Source: Bacteroidales bacterium
Lineage (GTDB): Bacteria > Bacteroidota > Bacteroidia > Bacteroidales > F082
DNA length: 47,081 nt
Assembly (NCBI GenBank): GCA_015493525.1
Contig: WGCY01000045.1
Location: forward strand, 1 to 47,081
Direction: 5' to 3'
Shown here: one piece after another, positions 25,570-33,979 of the stretch
Position numbering within the stretch: the first letter of the stretch is position 1
How the letters are laid out: each line of letters opens with the position of its first letter
Translations under genes and position numbers: made by a program
The notes under the pieces: model-generated
Database searches by the model: none
Seen by the model: only the letters and a program-made list of their open reading frames with translations
What the model was told of the DNA's origin: nothing

Positions 25570-26847
25570 TTATCTGTATTTACGTTTATAGAACCATCGT
25601 TCTACAATATTTATTCCTAAAGAGAAATTAAAAAAACTTTTTTTAATCAGGTTGTCTTTTAAAGCACCCCGGCTACCCAATTCCATGGCAAAGGTAATAT
25701 TGTTTCTGGAACGTTTAAAAGGGAAAGTAAAACCTGTTGTAATGGCGTATTCGTTGATAGAATAGCCGTATAATTTGACATATGTCCTGTTGTATCGTGC
25801 CCCGATACGGTAAGTCATTCTTTTGCGCAAAGGAGAGATGGTAGAGTGTTTGGGCGTATAAGCCCCTCCGGCAGCTACCCTCCAGGCATTCTCCAGTGAA
25901 TCGGCCATCCCGAATTTTCGGAATTTTGACCAGGGCTGCCATTCTCCCTCCAGGCCTACCAGCCATCGCTCACCTTGCGAAAAGGAAAAACCGAATCCAT
26001 ATGTTTCGGGAATAAAAATACTCCCCCTTTCATCGGGCGTGTAAGAGATGGTGTCTCTCGGATTCCCTACAACATTCTCGTATCCACCGGTTAATGTATA
26101 GGTTATGGAAGACCGGGTAGCATTCACATGGACGGCATTCCGGTAAATGGCCCCCAGGGTGAATTTTTTGTTTCCGGCAAAATGAAGGTCGTATTGAATT
26201 CCCCAGTCAAACAAAAAATCGCTGACATGAACATAGGCCTCCTGTTTTGTTCCAAAAATATAAACGGAATCAGGGAAATAAACAATATTGTATCCCCGGG
26301 CATTACCGAAAAGATAGTTTATGTTGACCCCGAGACGGAGGTCTTTTGTAACATTGAATGCACTTCCGAAAAACAAACGGGTAGTCCCTCCTTTTCCAAA
26401 CCGGTCGTTAAATACTTTCCCGAAAGGGGGAACAACTGCGGATACCCTTGTATCGTAACCAACTTTACTATAGGGTGTAATACCCAAAGCCACATGCCAC
26501 CATTTTAATATTTGAAAGCCCATACTTATGTTGCTCAGGGTGGCGTAATTGGAGCTTTGTTTAAGTTCGGTGTTTTGCAGCGTACTTACGTTGCCGATAA
26601 TGCCGGTCTGAAAAATATAGGTAAGCGAATCGAAAACCCCGTAGCTGGCGGGATTGGCCATATTCAGTATGTTTTTTTCCGTAACACCAAAAGAAATCCC
26701 TCCCATAGCCTGTAATTGTGAGCTGATATTCTCACCATATAACTGTCCTATGCCATAAGCTGAAAACGGAGAATTTATATCCTGTGCATTCAGGCCCAAA
26801 GTCAACAACAAAAAACCAACAATAAAACTAAGTCTTCTTCTCTTCAT
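25570..26847 (-). CDS. Outer-membrane beta-barrel protein of the coaX-lptC cluster
   Basis: 425 residues with a signal peptide (LSFIVGFLLLTLGLNAQ). The mature N-terminus SPFSAYGIGQL...ALGGISFG-like (SSQLQAMGGISFGV), with the NMANPASYG segment, is the pattern of FadL-like/PorV-like Bacteroidota barrels. The rest alternates strands and short turns to the end. Its function is unknown; a role as hydrophobic-compound channel or secretion component is possible. The start ATG overlaps the coaX stop by 4 bp, so the two are translationally coupled. Confidence 0.82.
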   Translation of the reverse strand: MKRRRLSFIVGFLLLTLGLNAQDINSPFSAYGIGQLYGENISSQLQAMGGISFGVTEKNILNMANPASYGVFDSLTYIFQTGIIGNVSTLQNTELKQSSNYATLSNISMGFQILKWWHVALGITPYSKVGYDTRVSAVVPPFGKVFNDRFGKGGTTRLFFGSAFNVTKDLRLGVNINYLFGNARGYNIVYFPDSVYIFGTKQEAYVHVSDFLFDWGIQYDLHFAGNKKFTLGAIYRNAVHVNATRSSITYTLTGGYENVVGNPRDTISYTPDERGSIFIPETYGFGFSFSQGERWLVGLEGEWQPWSKFRKFGMADSLENAWRVAAGGAYTPKHSTISPLRKRMTYRIGARYNRTYVKLYGYSINEYAITTGFTFPFKRSRNNITFAMELGSRGALKDNLIKKSFFNFSLGINIVERWFYKRKYR

Positions 26848-27584
26848 TCTTTCTTTTTCTGTTCATTAAAATCCAGAATATTTTTCAGCCCGGTTAACAC
26901 AAAATTTGGGAGTGCAAAGATGTTATTTTTTAACCGTTTATCAAAATATTTTTCATCGCCGCCGCTAAGTACAACTTTAAGCTGTGAATGATCCTTGCGG
27001 TAAGCCGATATAATTCCATCTACTTCGGCAACCACACCGTTCAGAACGCCCGAAAGGATAGCACGCTGCGTATCGTTGCCAATGAGCCCGGGATGGGAAA
27101 CAAGGGCATCAATTAGCGGTAATTTTCCGGTATATGCATGTAAAGCTTTCAGGCGCATCCGGATACCGGGGCTGATGCTGCCACCTTTAAATTCACCTTT
27201 TTTGTTGACAAAATCATAGGTTATGGTGGTGCCGGCATCGATGGCCAGAACATTTTCGCGGGGGAAAAGCGTACACGAAGCGGCAGCGATGGCCATCCGG
27301 TCTTTGCCCAGCGTTTCCGGATTTTTATAATCTATTTTTACGGGCAATGGCGTTTGGCTGTCCAGTTTGAGAAAAAATAATTTGTTCCGAAGAAAAATAT
27401 CCACTTCCGGGGGATAATCCTTTACTGCCGATAAAATGGCGGCACTGACTACCGGATATTTATTCATTATTTTTGTTAGCCCTGATACCGAAATATTCTC
27501 GGTAACAAAGACTTCTGTTATTTCCTCTTTCGAAAAAACAGCCAGCTTGGTTCGTGTATTACCAATGTCAATGACGAGTTTCAA
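26844..27584 (-). CDS. coaX: Type III pantothenate kinase, TTG start
   Basis: 246 residues. ASKHA-fold phosphate loop DIGNTRTKLAVF at ~5-16, substrate motif GKDRMAIAAAS (~93-103), and AIDAGTTITYDFV (~114-126) with the catalytic Asp. It phosphorylates pantothenate in the first step of CoA synthesis. The start is a TTG at 27584 (TTG-AAA-CTC-GTC): the protein begins MKLVIDIGNTR like its relatives and no in-frame ATG precedes that motif. It is the first gene of a leftward operon (coaX, barrel, TPR, lptC, CNNM, PPIase), with a good promoter at 27614-27645. Confidence 0.95.
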   Translation of the reverse strand: MKLVIDIGNTRTKLAVFSKEEITEVFVTENISVSGLTKIMNKYPVVSAAILSAVKDYPPEVDIFLRNKLFFLKLDSQTPLPVKIDYKNPETLGKDRMAIAAASCTLFPRENVLAIDAGTTITYDFVNKKGEFKGGSISPGIRMRLKALHAYTGKLPLIDALVSHPGLIGNDTQRAILSGVLNGVVAEVDGIISAYRKDHSQLKVVLSGGDEKYFDKRLKNNIFALPNFVLTGLKNILDFNEQKKKE

Positions 27585-27613
27585 AAATGTTTATTTAAAA
27601 AAATATCAGATGA

Positions 27614-27645
27614 CAAAAGTACGTTTTAACCTGACGGCCTGCAAA
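27614..27645 (-). promoter_or_regulatory. coaX-operon promoter with both -33 and -7 elements
   Basis: On the minus strand TTTG (27645-27642) is followed after 20 nt by TACTTTTG (27621-27614), a perfect -33/-7 pair for the Bacteroidota primary sigma factor. The coaX TTG start lies 29 nt downstream. Confidence 0.75.
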
Positions 27646-27691
27646 GAAAAATCTCCGGATGTGGTTTTTTTAACTTTTTTAAAGAATATTT

Positions 27692-27721
27692 TTTGGGAAA
27701 ATAAAAAAAAGCTTATTTTTG
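27692..27721 (+). promoter_or_regulatory. tRNA-Phe promoter with both -33 and -7 elements
   Basis: TTTG (27692-27695) and TATTTTTG (27714-27721), 18 nt apart, match the Bacteroidota consensus. The tRNA begins 17 nt after the -7 box. It is divergent from the coaX promoter ~50 bp away. Confidence 0.78.
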
Positions 27722-27738
27722 CCGCTCCAATCCCAAGA

Positions 27739-27811
<73 letters not shown>

Positions 27812-27826
27812 CTTCAGTAGGAAGAT

Positions 27827-27866
27827 AAAGTCCTGAAAGTCATAAGCTTTCAGGACTTTTTGTTTT
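27827..27866 (+). terminator. Rho-independent terminator of tRNA-Phe
   Basis: Perfect 13-bp stem AAAGTCCTGAAAG (27827-27839) and CTTTCAGGACTTT (27847-27859) with a 7-nt loop, followed by a T-rich tract. It stands between the tRNA and the convergent mreD and may also limit leftward read-through, though the T tract is weaker on that side. Confidence 0.88.
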
Positions 27867-27913
27867 GTGCCGGTTGTTTTTTCTAACTTTTTAAAGTGAA
27901 GAACGGCTGGCGG

Positions 27914-28447
27914 TTATCTGACCCCCACTTTTTTCTTTTTGTTTCGGGAGGAGAACAACATGACAATAATCAAAATTCCCAGTGTGGTGGCCAGGCTGTT
28001 GACAAAGACATGTGAAAGCGTTCGGAGAAAGTCGTGCAGGCTGAAAATTTCAAGAAAAGTCAGCAGGAGCTGGTACAGAAAGACCAATGTAAATGTGTAT
28101 TTCAGAAAGCCGGTTAAGCCCAGTTTGGCAAGCCCCGGTTCTTCCCCTTTGACATGTTCCAATGTCGGGAAATAAAACTTTATCACACCCGGCCGTGCAA
28201 ACGCCATTAGGACAACGGCAGCAGCGTGCAGCCCGAGCGAATTTTCAAAAAAATCAATACTCAGCCCCGTAAGAAATGCCAGCAGCAACAGCAGGCTTTT
28301 GTTTGTGTCAAAAGGAAGCAAAAGAATGAACAACAGGTAAATGTAAGGGATAACATATCCGCCAAATTGTACAGTGTCAAGTACAAGTACCTGAAACAAT
28401 ACCAGTATCAGGAAACGGACAATATTTTTCACATACGTATTATTCAT
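27914..28447 (-). CDS. mreD: Rod shape-determining protein MreD
   Basis: 177 residues, five to six membrane helices (FLILVLFQVLVLD, GGYVIPYIYLLFILLLPF, LLLLAFLTGLSIDFF, LHAAAVVLMAFARPGVI, a helix at ~115-135, and LATTLGILIIVMLF), matching the short, poorly conserved MreD family. The call is based on this topology and on its place after mreB-mreC. It is part of the elongasome that organises lateral wall synthesis. It overlaps mreC by 8 bp. The PBP2 (mrdA) and rodA genes that often follow in this phylum are not present downstream; a tRNA lies there instead. Confidence 0.9.
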   Translation of the reverse strand: MNNTYVKNIVRFLILVLFQVLVLDTVQFGGYVIPYIYLLFILLLPFDTNKSLLLLLAFLTGLSIDFFENSLGLHAAAVVLMAFARPGVIKFYFPTLEHVKGEEPGLAKLGLTGFLKYTFTLVFLYQLLLTFLEIFSLHDFLRTLSHVFVNSLATTLGILIIVMLFSSRNKKKKVGVR

Positions 28448-29258
28448 TATTAACGTCTTCGAGTAATTTTAACTTTTCTTTCTTTTTCAGGTCTTGAATG
28501 ATATAAACAAAATGCAGGCTGTTGAAGTCGGTACAAAACTGTAAACCGGCCTTGTTGAGTTCGTGGTTTTTGGTCTTTTGAAACTTATAGATTGTGCCAA
28601 TATTAAGCCCTGCCGGAAAAATAAACGAATTACCGCTGGTAACAATGGTGTCGCCACGGTCAAGCATAATGTGAGCGGAAATATCAATGACTTTTCCCAA
28701 TTGTCCCTGGTTTTCGTTCCATACCACATTAACAAGCTGGTCGTTTTTTTTAATACGGGCACTGATGTGGGCATGTGTGTTTAGCAGCGACATGGCGAGG
28801 GAATAATTTTCTGAAACGCCAATGATGATTCCGGCGATTCCGTTGTCCGACATAACGCCCATCTCTGTTTGAATTCCCTGTTTTTTCCCTTTGTTCAGCA
28901 CCATATAATTGTTGGCGTGGTTTACCGTGTTACGAATAACCGTAGCCGGAATGTATTGGAAAGAAGAGTCTTCTTTTTCTTTGTAGTTACTGTCGGGGGC
29001 GAGTGTATTTGCCAAAAGCATGTTGAACAGCCGTCCGTTTTCTTCGAGAAGTTGTCTGTTTTTTTCTTTCAGGTTAAAATAACTTGTAACTCCGTGGAAG
29101 GTATTGAAAACAGCACCGCTGACATCGCTTGCCGTATTGAAACTGAGCATACGCTGATAGGAGAAGCTGTTGATTACCAGCACAAAAGAGATAATTTCCA
29201 GCAGGATAAACAGACTGAAAAACTGATGCTTCAGAAAAAAGGTCAGCAGGTTACGCAT
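28440..29258 (-). CDS. mreC: Rod shape-determining protein MreC
   Basis: 272 residues. N-terminal membrane helix (FFSLFILLEIISFVLVI, ~13-29), a short coiled coil (FNLKEKNRQLLEENGRLFNM, ~62-81), then the periplasmic beta domain with YIPATVIRNTVNHANNYMVLNKGKKQGIQTEMGVMSDNGIAGII (~103-146), the family's most conserved block. MreC links MreB filaments to PBP2 in wall elongation. It starts 20 bp after mreB and overlaps mreD. Confidence 0.95.
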   Translation of the reverse strand: MRNLLTFFLKHQFFSLFILLEIISFVLVINSFSYQRMLSFNTASDVSGAVFNTFHGVTSYFNLKEKNRQLLEENGRLFNMLLANTLAPDSNYKEKEDSSFQYIPATVIRNTVNHANNYMVLNKGKKQGIQTEMGVMSDNGIAGIIIGVSENYSLAMSLLNTHAHISARIKKNDQLVNVVWNENQGQLGKVIDISAHIMLDRGDTIVTSGNSFIFPAGLNIGTIYKFQKTKNHELNKAGLQFCTDFNSLHFVYIIQDLKKKEKLKLLEDVNNE

Positions 29259-29277
29259 GCAACAACTTCCAATTAGC

Positions 29278-30300
29278 TTACTTTATGAGGAAAGTAAATT
29301 TCTCAAAATTCTTCAATGCAATACCTGTTCCGCGGGCTACGGCACGCAACGGATCTTCGGCCACATGAATAGGTAAATGTGTTTTTTCATGGATCCTTTT
29401 GTCTAATCCGCGCAACAACGAACCACCACCGGCAAGGTAAATACCGGTACGGAAAATATCGGCTGACAGCTCGGGAGGGGTATTTTCCAAAGCATGCAAT
29501 ACGGCTGCCTCCACTTTTGAAATGGACTTGTCGAGACAGGTAGCTATTTCTTTGTAGTTTATGGTAATCTCTTTAGGGATACCGGTAAGCATATCGCGTC
29601 CGTGTACCGCATAATCATCCGGTGGGTTTTCGAGTTCGGTAAGGGCGGCACCGACTTCTATTTTAATTCGTTCGGAAGTACGTTCGCCGATATTGATGTT
29701 ATGTTGTTTGCGCATGTACTCTTCAATATCGGCATTAAAGTCATCTCCGGCAATCCGGATGGAGGTGTTGTTCACAATGCCACCGAGGGCGATTACGGCA
29801 ATTTCGCTGGTCCCGCCACCGATGTCGATAATCATATTTCCGGTAGGCTCCAGCACATCAATGCCGATACCAATGGCAGCGGCCATGGGCTCGTGAATCA
29901 GTTTTATCTCTTTGGCACCCGCTTGTTCTGCCGAATCTTTCACGGCGCGTTCTTCCACTTCGGTAATTCCCGATGGGATACAAATAACCATTTTCAATGC
30001 CGGAGGAAATAAAGAACTCTTGATACCAATCATTTTTATCATTTCCCGGATCATGTATTCGGCAGACTGGAAATCGGCAATAACGCCATCTCGCAAAGGC
30101 CTGATGGTTTTGATGTTGTCATGTGTTTTCCCATGCATCATCATGGCTTTTTTGCCTACGGCAATAATTTTTCCGGTATTTCGCTCCAGTGCTACAATGG
30201 AGGGTTCGTCCACAACGACTTTGTCGTTAAAAATGATGACCGTGTTGGCTGTTCCCAAATCAATGGCAATCTCTTTGGTCAAAAATGAAAATAGGCCCAT
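29278..30300 (-). CDS. mreB: Rod shape-determining protein MreB (actin homologue)
   Basis: 340 residues, the family length. Actin-fold phosphate 1 loop IDLGTANTVIIF (~13-24), phosphate 2 loop MIIDIGGGTSEIAVIALGG (~156-174), adenosine loop GIYLAGGGSLLRGLDKRI (~287-304), and EPMAAAIG (~136-143). The filament positions wall-synthesis complexes along the cell length. The start is ATG 30300 with AAGGAG 9 nt upstream, a rare clear Shine-Dalgarno in this window. A -7 box lies at 30344-30351, next to the stop of purH. Confidence 0.97.
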   Translation of the reverse strand: MGLFSFLTKEIAIDLGTANTVIIFNDKVVVDEPSIVALERNTGKIIAVGKKAMMMHGKTHDNIKTIRPLRDGVIADFQSAEYMIREMIKMIGIKSSLFPPALKMVICIPSGITEVEERAVKDSAEQAGAKEIKLIHEPMAAAIGIGIDVLEPTGNMIIDIGGGTSEIAVIALGGIVNNTSIRIAGDDFNADIEEYMRKQHNINIGERTSERIKIEVGAALTELENPPDDYAVHGRDMLTGIPKEITINYKEIATCLDKSISKVEAAVLHALENTPPELSADIFRTGIYLAGGGSLLRGLDKRIHEKTHLPIHVAEDPLRAVARGTGIALKNFEKFTFLIK

Positions 30301-30343
30301 ATTTATTTCTCCTTATATACTCATGTTTTATAAATTTCTCCTG

Positions 30344-30351
30344 CAAAGATA
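30344..30351 (-). promoter_or_regulatory. -7 box of mreBCD
   Basis: TATCTTTG on the minus strand, a perfect TAnnTTTG, lies 1 bp beyond the purH stop codon and 43 nt before mreB. mreBCD can therefore be transcribed independently of purH. Confidence 0.6.
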
Positions 30352-30352
30352 C

Positions 30353-31867
30353 TCAATGTTTAAAATGTCTGACACCTGTAAAAACCATACTTATTTTATG
30401 CTGGTTACAATAGGCTATCGAGTCTTTGTCGCGGATGGACCCACCGGGTTGTATCACAGCGTTGATACCCGCTTTGTCAGCAATTTCCACCGAATCGGCA
30501 AAAGGAAAAAAGGCATCGGAAGCCATAACGGCACCTTTCAGTGAGAGGTTAAAGGCGTTTGCTTTTTCTATGGCATGGCGTAGGGCATCTACCCGCGATG
30601 TCTGGCCGGTCCCCGATCCGAGCAACTGCTTGTTTTTGGCCAGTACGATGGCGTTGCTTTTGGTATGCTTTACAATTTTATTGGCAAAGAGCAGGTCTTC
30701 TGTTTCTGTTTTTGTCGGTTTTGTAATTGTTTTTACTTCAAGGTTGTCGGCTGTTTCTGTAAGAATATCGCGTTGTTGCCATAAAACACCATTCAAAACA
30801 GAACGGAATTGTTCTTCCGGGAAAGCATATGTTTTCTTTTTCAGGATAATTCGGTTCTTTTTGGTCTTGAGGATTTCCAGTGCTTCCGGTTCATAACCGG
30901 GGGCCAGGATTATCTCAAAGAAAATCTTGTTTATCTCCGCAGCAGTGGTGGCATCAACCGTACGGTTTGTAACAAGCACGCCCCCGAAAGCGGAAACAGG
31001 ATCACCGGCCAGGGCATCTTTCCATGCTTCGGTCAGATTATCGCGGCAAGCCAGCCCACAGGCATTGTTGTGTTTTATGACGGCAAAAGCCGTTTCTTGA
31101 AAATCGTCGATGAGATGAATGGCCGCCTCCATGTCCTGAAGGTTGTTGTAGGAAATGGCCCTGCCGTGAAGCTGTTCAAAAATAGCTTCCGGGTGACCGT
31201 AAAAAACACCCTGTTGATGCGGGTTTTCGCCATAACGCAACACGTGGGCTTCCTGCTCACTTTTCTTAAAACTTTGGATATTGCCGGGATTCATCCAGTT
31301 GAAAATGGCCGTGTCGTAATGTGAACTCACATCGAAAGCTTTGGCCGCAAAGTAACGTCGGTCGCCAAGCCCGGTTTCGCCACCTTTCTGCTCCAGCAGC
31401 CTAAGCAAATCGCCATACATTTCCATGGAAGGTACCACCAGCACATCGCGGTAATTTTTGGCTGCTGCCCGGATGAGCGAAATGCCTCCGATGTCAATTT
31501 TCTCAATTATCTTTTGTTCTTCCCGGGTTTGTGCCACTGTTTTTTCAAAAGGGTACAAATCCACAATGACCAGGTCGAAAACAGGTATGTCATATTGTTG
31601 CAACTCCCTGTTGTCATTTTTGTTTTCGCTACGGACAAGAATGCCGCCGAAGATTTTGGGGTGCAAAGTTTTGACCCTTCCACCCAGAATAGCGGGAAAG
31701 CCGGTGAGCGACTCTACCGTTTGCGCATGGAAACCGTTTTGGACAATAAAATCATACGTTCCGCCGGTAGAATAAAAATCAATCCCCAATCCGGACAACT
31801 TTTTCAAAACAGGAAGCAGTCCATCCTTGTTGAAAACCGAAACCAGTGCTGTTTTTATCTTTTTCAC
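30353..31867 (-). CDS. purH: Bifunctional AICAR transformylase/IMP cyclohydrolase, GTG start
   Basis: 504 residues. The N-terminal cyclohydrolase (MGS-like) domain covers ~1-195, with SVFNKDGLLPVLKKL, GIDFYSTGGTYDFI and GGRVKTLHPKIFGGIL. The C-terminal AICAR transformylase includes LRYGENPHQQGVFYG (~210-224) and the catalytic KHNNACGLA (~262-270; Lys-His pair), with DAFFPFADSVEIADKAGINAVIQPGGSIRDKD near the end. It catalyses the last two steps of IMP synthesis. The start codon is GTG 31867. It is upstream of mreBCD, a common order in the phylum. Confidence 0.97.
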   Translation of the reverse strand: MKKIKTALVSVFNKDGLLPVLKKLSGLGIDFYSTGGTYDFIVQNGFHAQTVESLTGFPAILGGRVKTLHPKIFGGILVRSENKNDNRELQQYDIPVFDLVIVDLYPFEKTVAQTREEQKIIEKIDIGGISLIRAAAKNYRDVLVVPSMEMYGDLLRLLEQKGGETGLGDRRYFAAKAFDVSSHYDTAIFNWMNPGNIQSFKKSEQEAHVLRYGENPHQQGVFYGHPEAIFEQLHGRAISYNNLQDMEAAIHLIDDFQETAFAVIKHNNACGLACRDNLTEAWKDALAGDPVSAFGGVLVTNRTVDATTAAEINKIFFEIILAPGYEPEALEILKTKKNRIILKKKTYAFPEEQFRSVLNGVLWQQRDILTETADNLEVKTITKPTKTETEDLLFANKIVKHTKSNAIVLAKNKQLLGSGTGQTSRVDALRHAIEKANAFNLSLKGAVMASDAFFPFADSVEIADKAGINAVIQPGGSIRDKDSIAYCNQHKISMVFTGVRHFKH

Positions 31868-31954
31868 AATATGTTGAAATTTAGTTATTTAATTAAGGCT
31901 CCATGCTTTTTATTTTCTTTTTGCAAAATACGGGTAAAAGATGAAAAATTCCTT

Positions 31955-31962
31955 TAATTTTG
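31955..31962 (+). promoter_or_regulatory. -7 box of the MacB/FtsX-like permease gene
   Basis: TAATTTTG, a perfect TAnnTTTG, 53 nt before ATG 32016, in the divergent gap with purH. Confidence 0.5.
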
Positions 31963-32015
31963 AAAATATATTTTTTGCACCGAACCGGTGGGGATATTTA
32001 TAAAAAAAAGTAAGC

Positions 32016-33257
32016 ATGGCTCTTTTGAAACTAATATACGAAAGTCTTGTTTTTGCATATAATTCGTTGGTTATAAATAAAATAAGAACTTTTCTTTCGT
32101 TGCTTGGTATTACGATTGGCATCTTTTCCATTATTTCCGTATTTACCGTCTTTGATAGTTTGCAATCGAACATTGAGAGCCAGATAAATTCGTTGGGGAG
32201 CAATGTGCTGTTTATTCAAAAATGGCCCTGGATTATGGGTGGCGGTATGCCGTGGTGGAAATATTTTCAACGTCCACAACCTACGGTAAAGGAGATGCGC
32301 GAGATTTTGAAAAGAAGCAACACCGTGGCTGATGCCACTTTTATGTTCGGCGTTCAGCGGAATGCCTATAACGGGGACAACACGGTTGATGATGTTACCA
32401 TTCTGTCAGTCTCCTATGAATACAACAAAGTCATGCCGTTTGATCTGCAGGAAGGGCGTTATTTTACGCAAAACGAAAGCCATGCCGGCCGAAATATTGC
32501 CATTATCGGGGCCAACATAGCCAAAAATCTTTTTCCGCATGAAGACCCGTTGGCGCGCAGCTTTAAGATTTTCGGCCGCAGGTTGCAGGTTATCGGTGTC
32601 ATTAAGAAAAAAGGAGAGGATATGTTTGGCAATTCCTCCGATGACAGAATTATTGTCCCAGTAAATTTTACGCGGGGTTTGGTTAACGCGCAAAAGATTA
32701 ATTCTTCCATAATTGTTGTGTCAAAGCCCTATGTGAGTGTGGATGCCATGAGGGATGAGCTGACGGGCATTATGCGTTCTATTCGCAAGTTAAAGCCCAG
32801 GGCCGATGATAATTTTGCGATTAACCAGACCGATATTATTAATAAGAGCTTTGACAAGCTTTTTGGCGTGTTGGCCATGGTGGGATGGATTATCGGAGGC
32901 TTCTCCCTGCTGGTGGGCGGATTTGGTATTGCCAATATTATGTTTGTCTCCGTGAAAGAGAGAACAAACCAGATTGGTATTCAAAAAGCCCTTGGTGCGA
33001 AGAAATATTTTATCTTGTTACAGTTTCTTTTTGAAGCATTTTTCCTGGCTGTAATGGGAGGGATCGTGGGGCTTTTTATCGTTTATATTTTGACACTCAT
33101 TTCCTCGTCGTTGGTTGGCTTTAACCTGACACTTACCTTGTACAATATAATGTTGGGTATCGGTGTTTCCGGGCTTATTGGTATCATATCCGGATTTATT
33201 CCGGCCTGGAGTGCTGCCCGTCTGGATCCGGTAGAAGCCATGCGGTCAACCTTTTAA
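32016..33257 (+). CDS. MacB/FtsX-family ABC transporter permease without a neighbouring ATPase
   Basis: 413 residues. N-terminal helix (NKIRTFLSLLGITIGIFSIISVFTVFDSL, ~21-49), then a ~200-residue MacB-type periplasmic core, then three C-terminal helices (~277-305, ~330-358, ~370-395) ending PAWSAARLDPVEAMRST, the conserved FtsX-domain tail. Between the second and third helices lies RTNQIGIQKALGAKKYFIL, which contacts the ATPase. Such permeases work as mechanotransmitters with an ATPase partner, which is not encoded nearby. It is transcribed alone between purH and apt. Confidence 0.92.
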   Translation: MALLKLIYESLVFAYNSLVINKIRTFLSLLGITIGIFSIISVFTVFDSLQSNIESQINSLGSNVLFIQKWPWIMGGGMPWWKYFQRPQPTVKEMREILKRSNTVADATFMFGVQRNAYNGDNTVDDVTILSVSYEYNKVMPFDLQEGRYFTQNESHAGRNIAIIGANIAKNLFPHEDPLARSFKIFGRRLQVIGVIKKKGEDMFGNSSDDRIIVPVNFTRGLVNAQKINSSIIVVSKPYVSVDAMRDELTGIMRSIRKLKPRADDNFAINQTDIINKSFDKLFGVLAMVGWIIGGFSLLVGGFGIANIMFVSVKERTNQIGIQKALGAKKYFILLQFLFEAFFLAVMGGIVGLFIVYILTLISSSLVGFNLTLTLYNIMLGIGVSGLIGIISGFIPAWSAARLDPVEAMRSTF

Positions 33258-33301
33258 CCCATGTTTTTGGGCCTTGACAAATTATTGAAAAGTCAGTGTT
33301 T

Positions 33302-33850
33302 TTACTCTCTGCCTTTCATGTCGATAAGATAATCCACGTAAAGTTCTCCGTTCAGCGTATAGTCCTCCGGAATCAGGTTGAGGTTGATGAAGCAATAATA
33401 AACCGGTTTGACCCCGGCCCAGTCCATAATTTGGGCAGCGGCCTTAAAAGTGCCCCCGGTAGCAAGAATGTCATCCACCACAAGAACATGCGTTCCTTCG
33501 ACCAGGGCATCTTTTTTCATTTCCAGAATATCTTCGCCATATTCCTTTTTAAATGAGGCGGTATAAACTTCTCCGGGTAGCTTTCCCTTTTTACGCATAG
33601 GGACAAAACCCACGCCCAGCTGGTTGGCAATAGCGGTTCCCAAAATGAATCCGCGGGCTTCGATTCCAACAACCATGGTTACTTTGTCGCGGAAAAAGTC
33701 TGCAACGCTGTTGACCACAATCTCCATGGCAAGCTTGCTCATAAAAAGCGGGGTAATGTCCACAAAACGAATCCCTTTGATGGGATAGTCATCATAAAAG
33801 CGCACCATTCCCGGAAAATGATCTTTTCTGTGATTGTCAAGATAAATCAT
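33302..33850 (-). CDS. apt: Adenine phosphoribosyltransferase
   Basis: 182 residues. The PRPP loop is VLVVDDILATGGTFKAA (~122-138), preceded by the flexible-loop region with GVGFVPMRKKGKLPG (~79-93), and GIEARGFILGTAIAN (~62-76) completes the APRT pattern. It salvages adenine to AMP. It stands alone with a -7 box at 33899-33906, convergent with the permease gene 44 bp away. Confidence 0.96.
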   Translation of the reverse strand: MIYLDNHRKDHFPGMVRFYDDYPIKGIRFVDITPLFMSKLAMEIVVNSVADFFRDKVTMVVGIEARGFILGTAIANQLGVGFVPMRKKGKLPGEVYTASFKKEYGEDILEMKKDALVEGTHVLVVDDILATGGTFKAAAQIMDWAGVKPVYYCFINLNLIPEDYTLNGELYVDYLIDMKGRE

Positions 33851-33898
33851 AATAATTTTTGTTTACTACATAAATATTTCTCAGAAAACCGAACCCTA

Positions 33899-33906
33899 CA
33901 AAAATA
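33899..33906 (-). promoter_or_regulatory. -7 box of apt
   Basis: TATTTTTG on the minus strand, perfect TAnnTTTG, 48 nt before the ATG at 33850. Confidence 0.5.
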
Positions 33907-33979
33907 ATTTAAAAAGTGTAGCTTTTTTTAAAAAATCAGGAAAAATATATTTTTTAGAATGATATAAGATAAGTCTTTT

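Noticed and set aside
29602-30544. Long frames opposite mreB and purH
   Set aside because: They are antisense shadows of strongly conserved genes, with no independent motifs.
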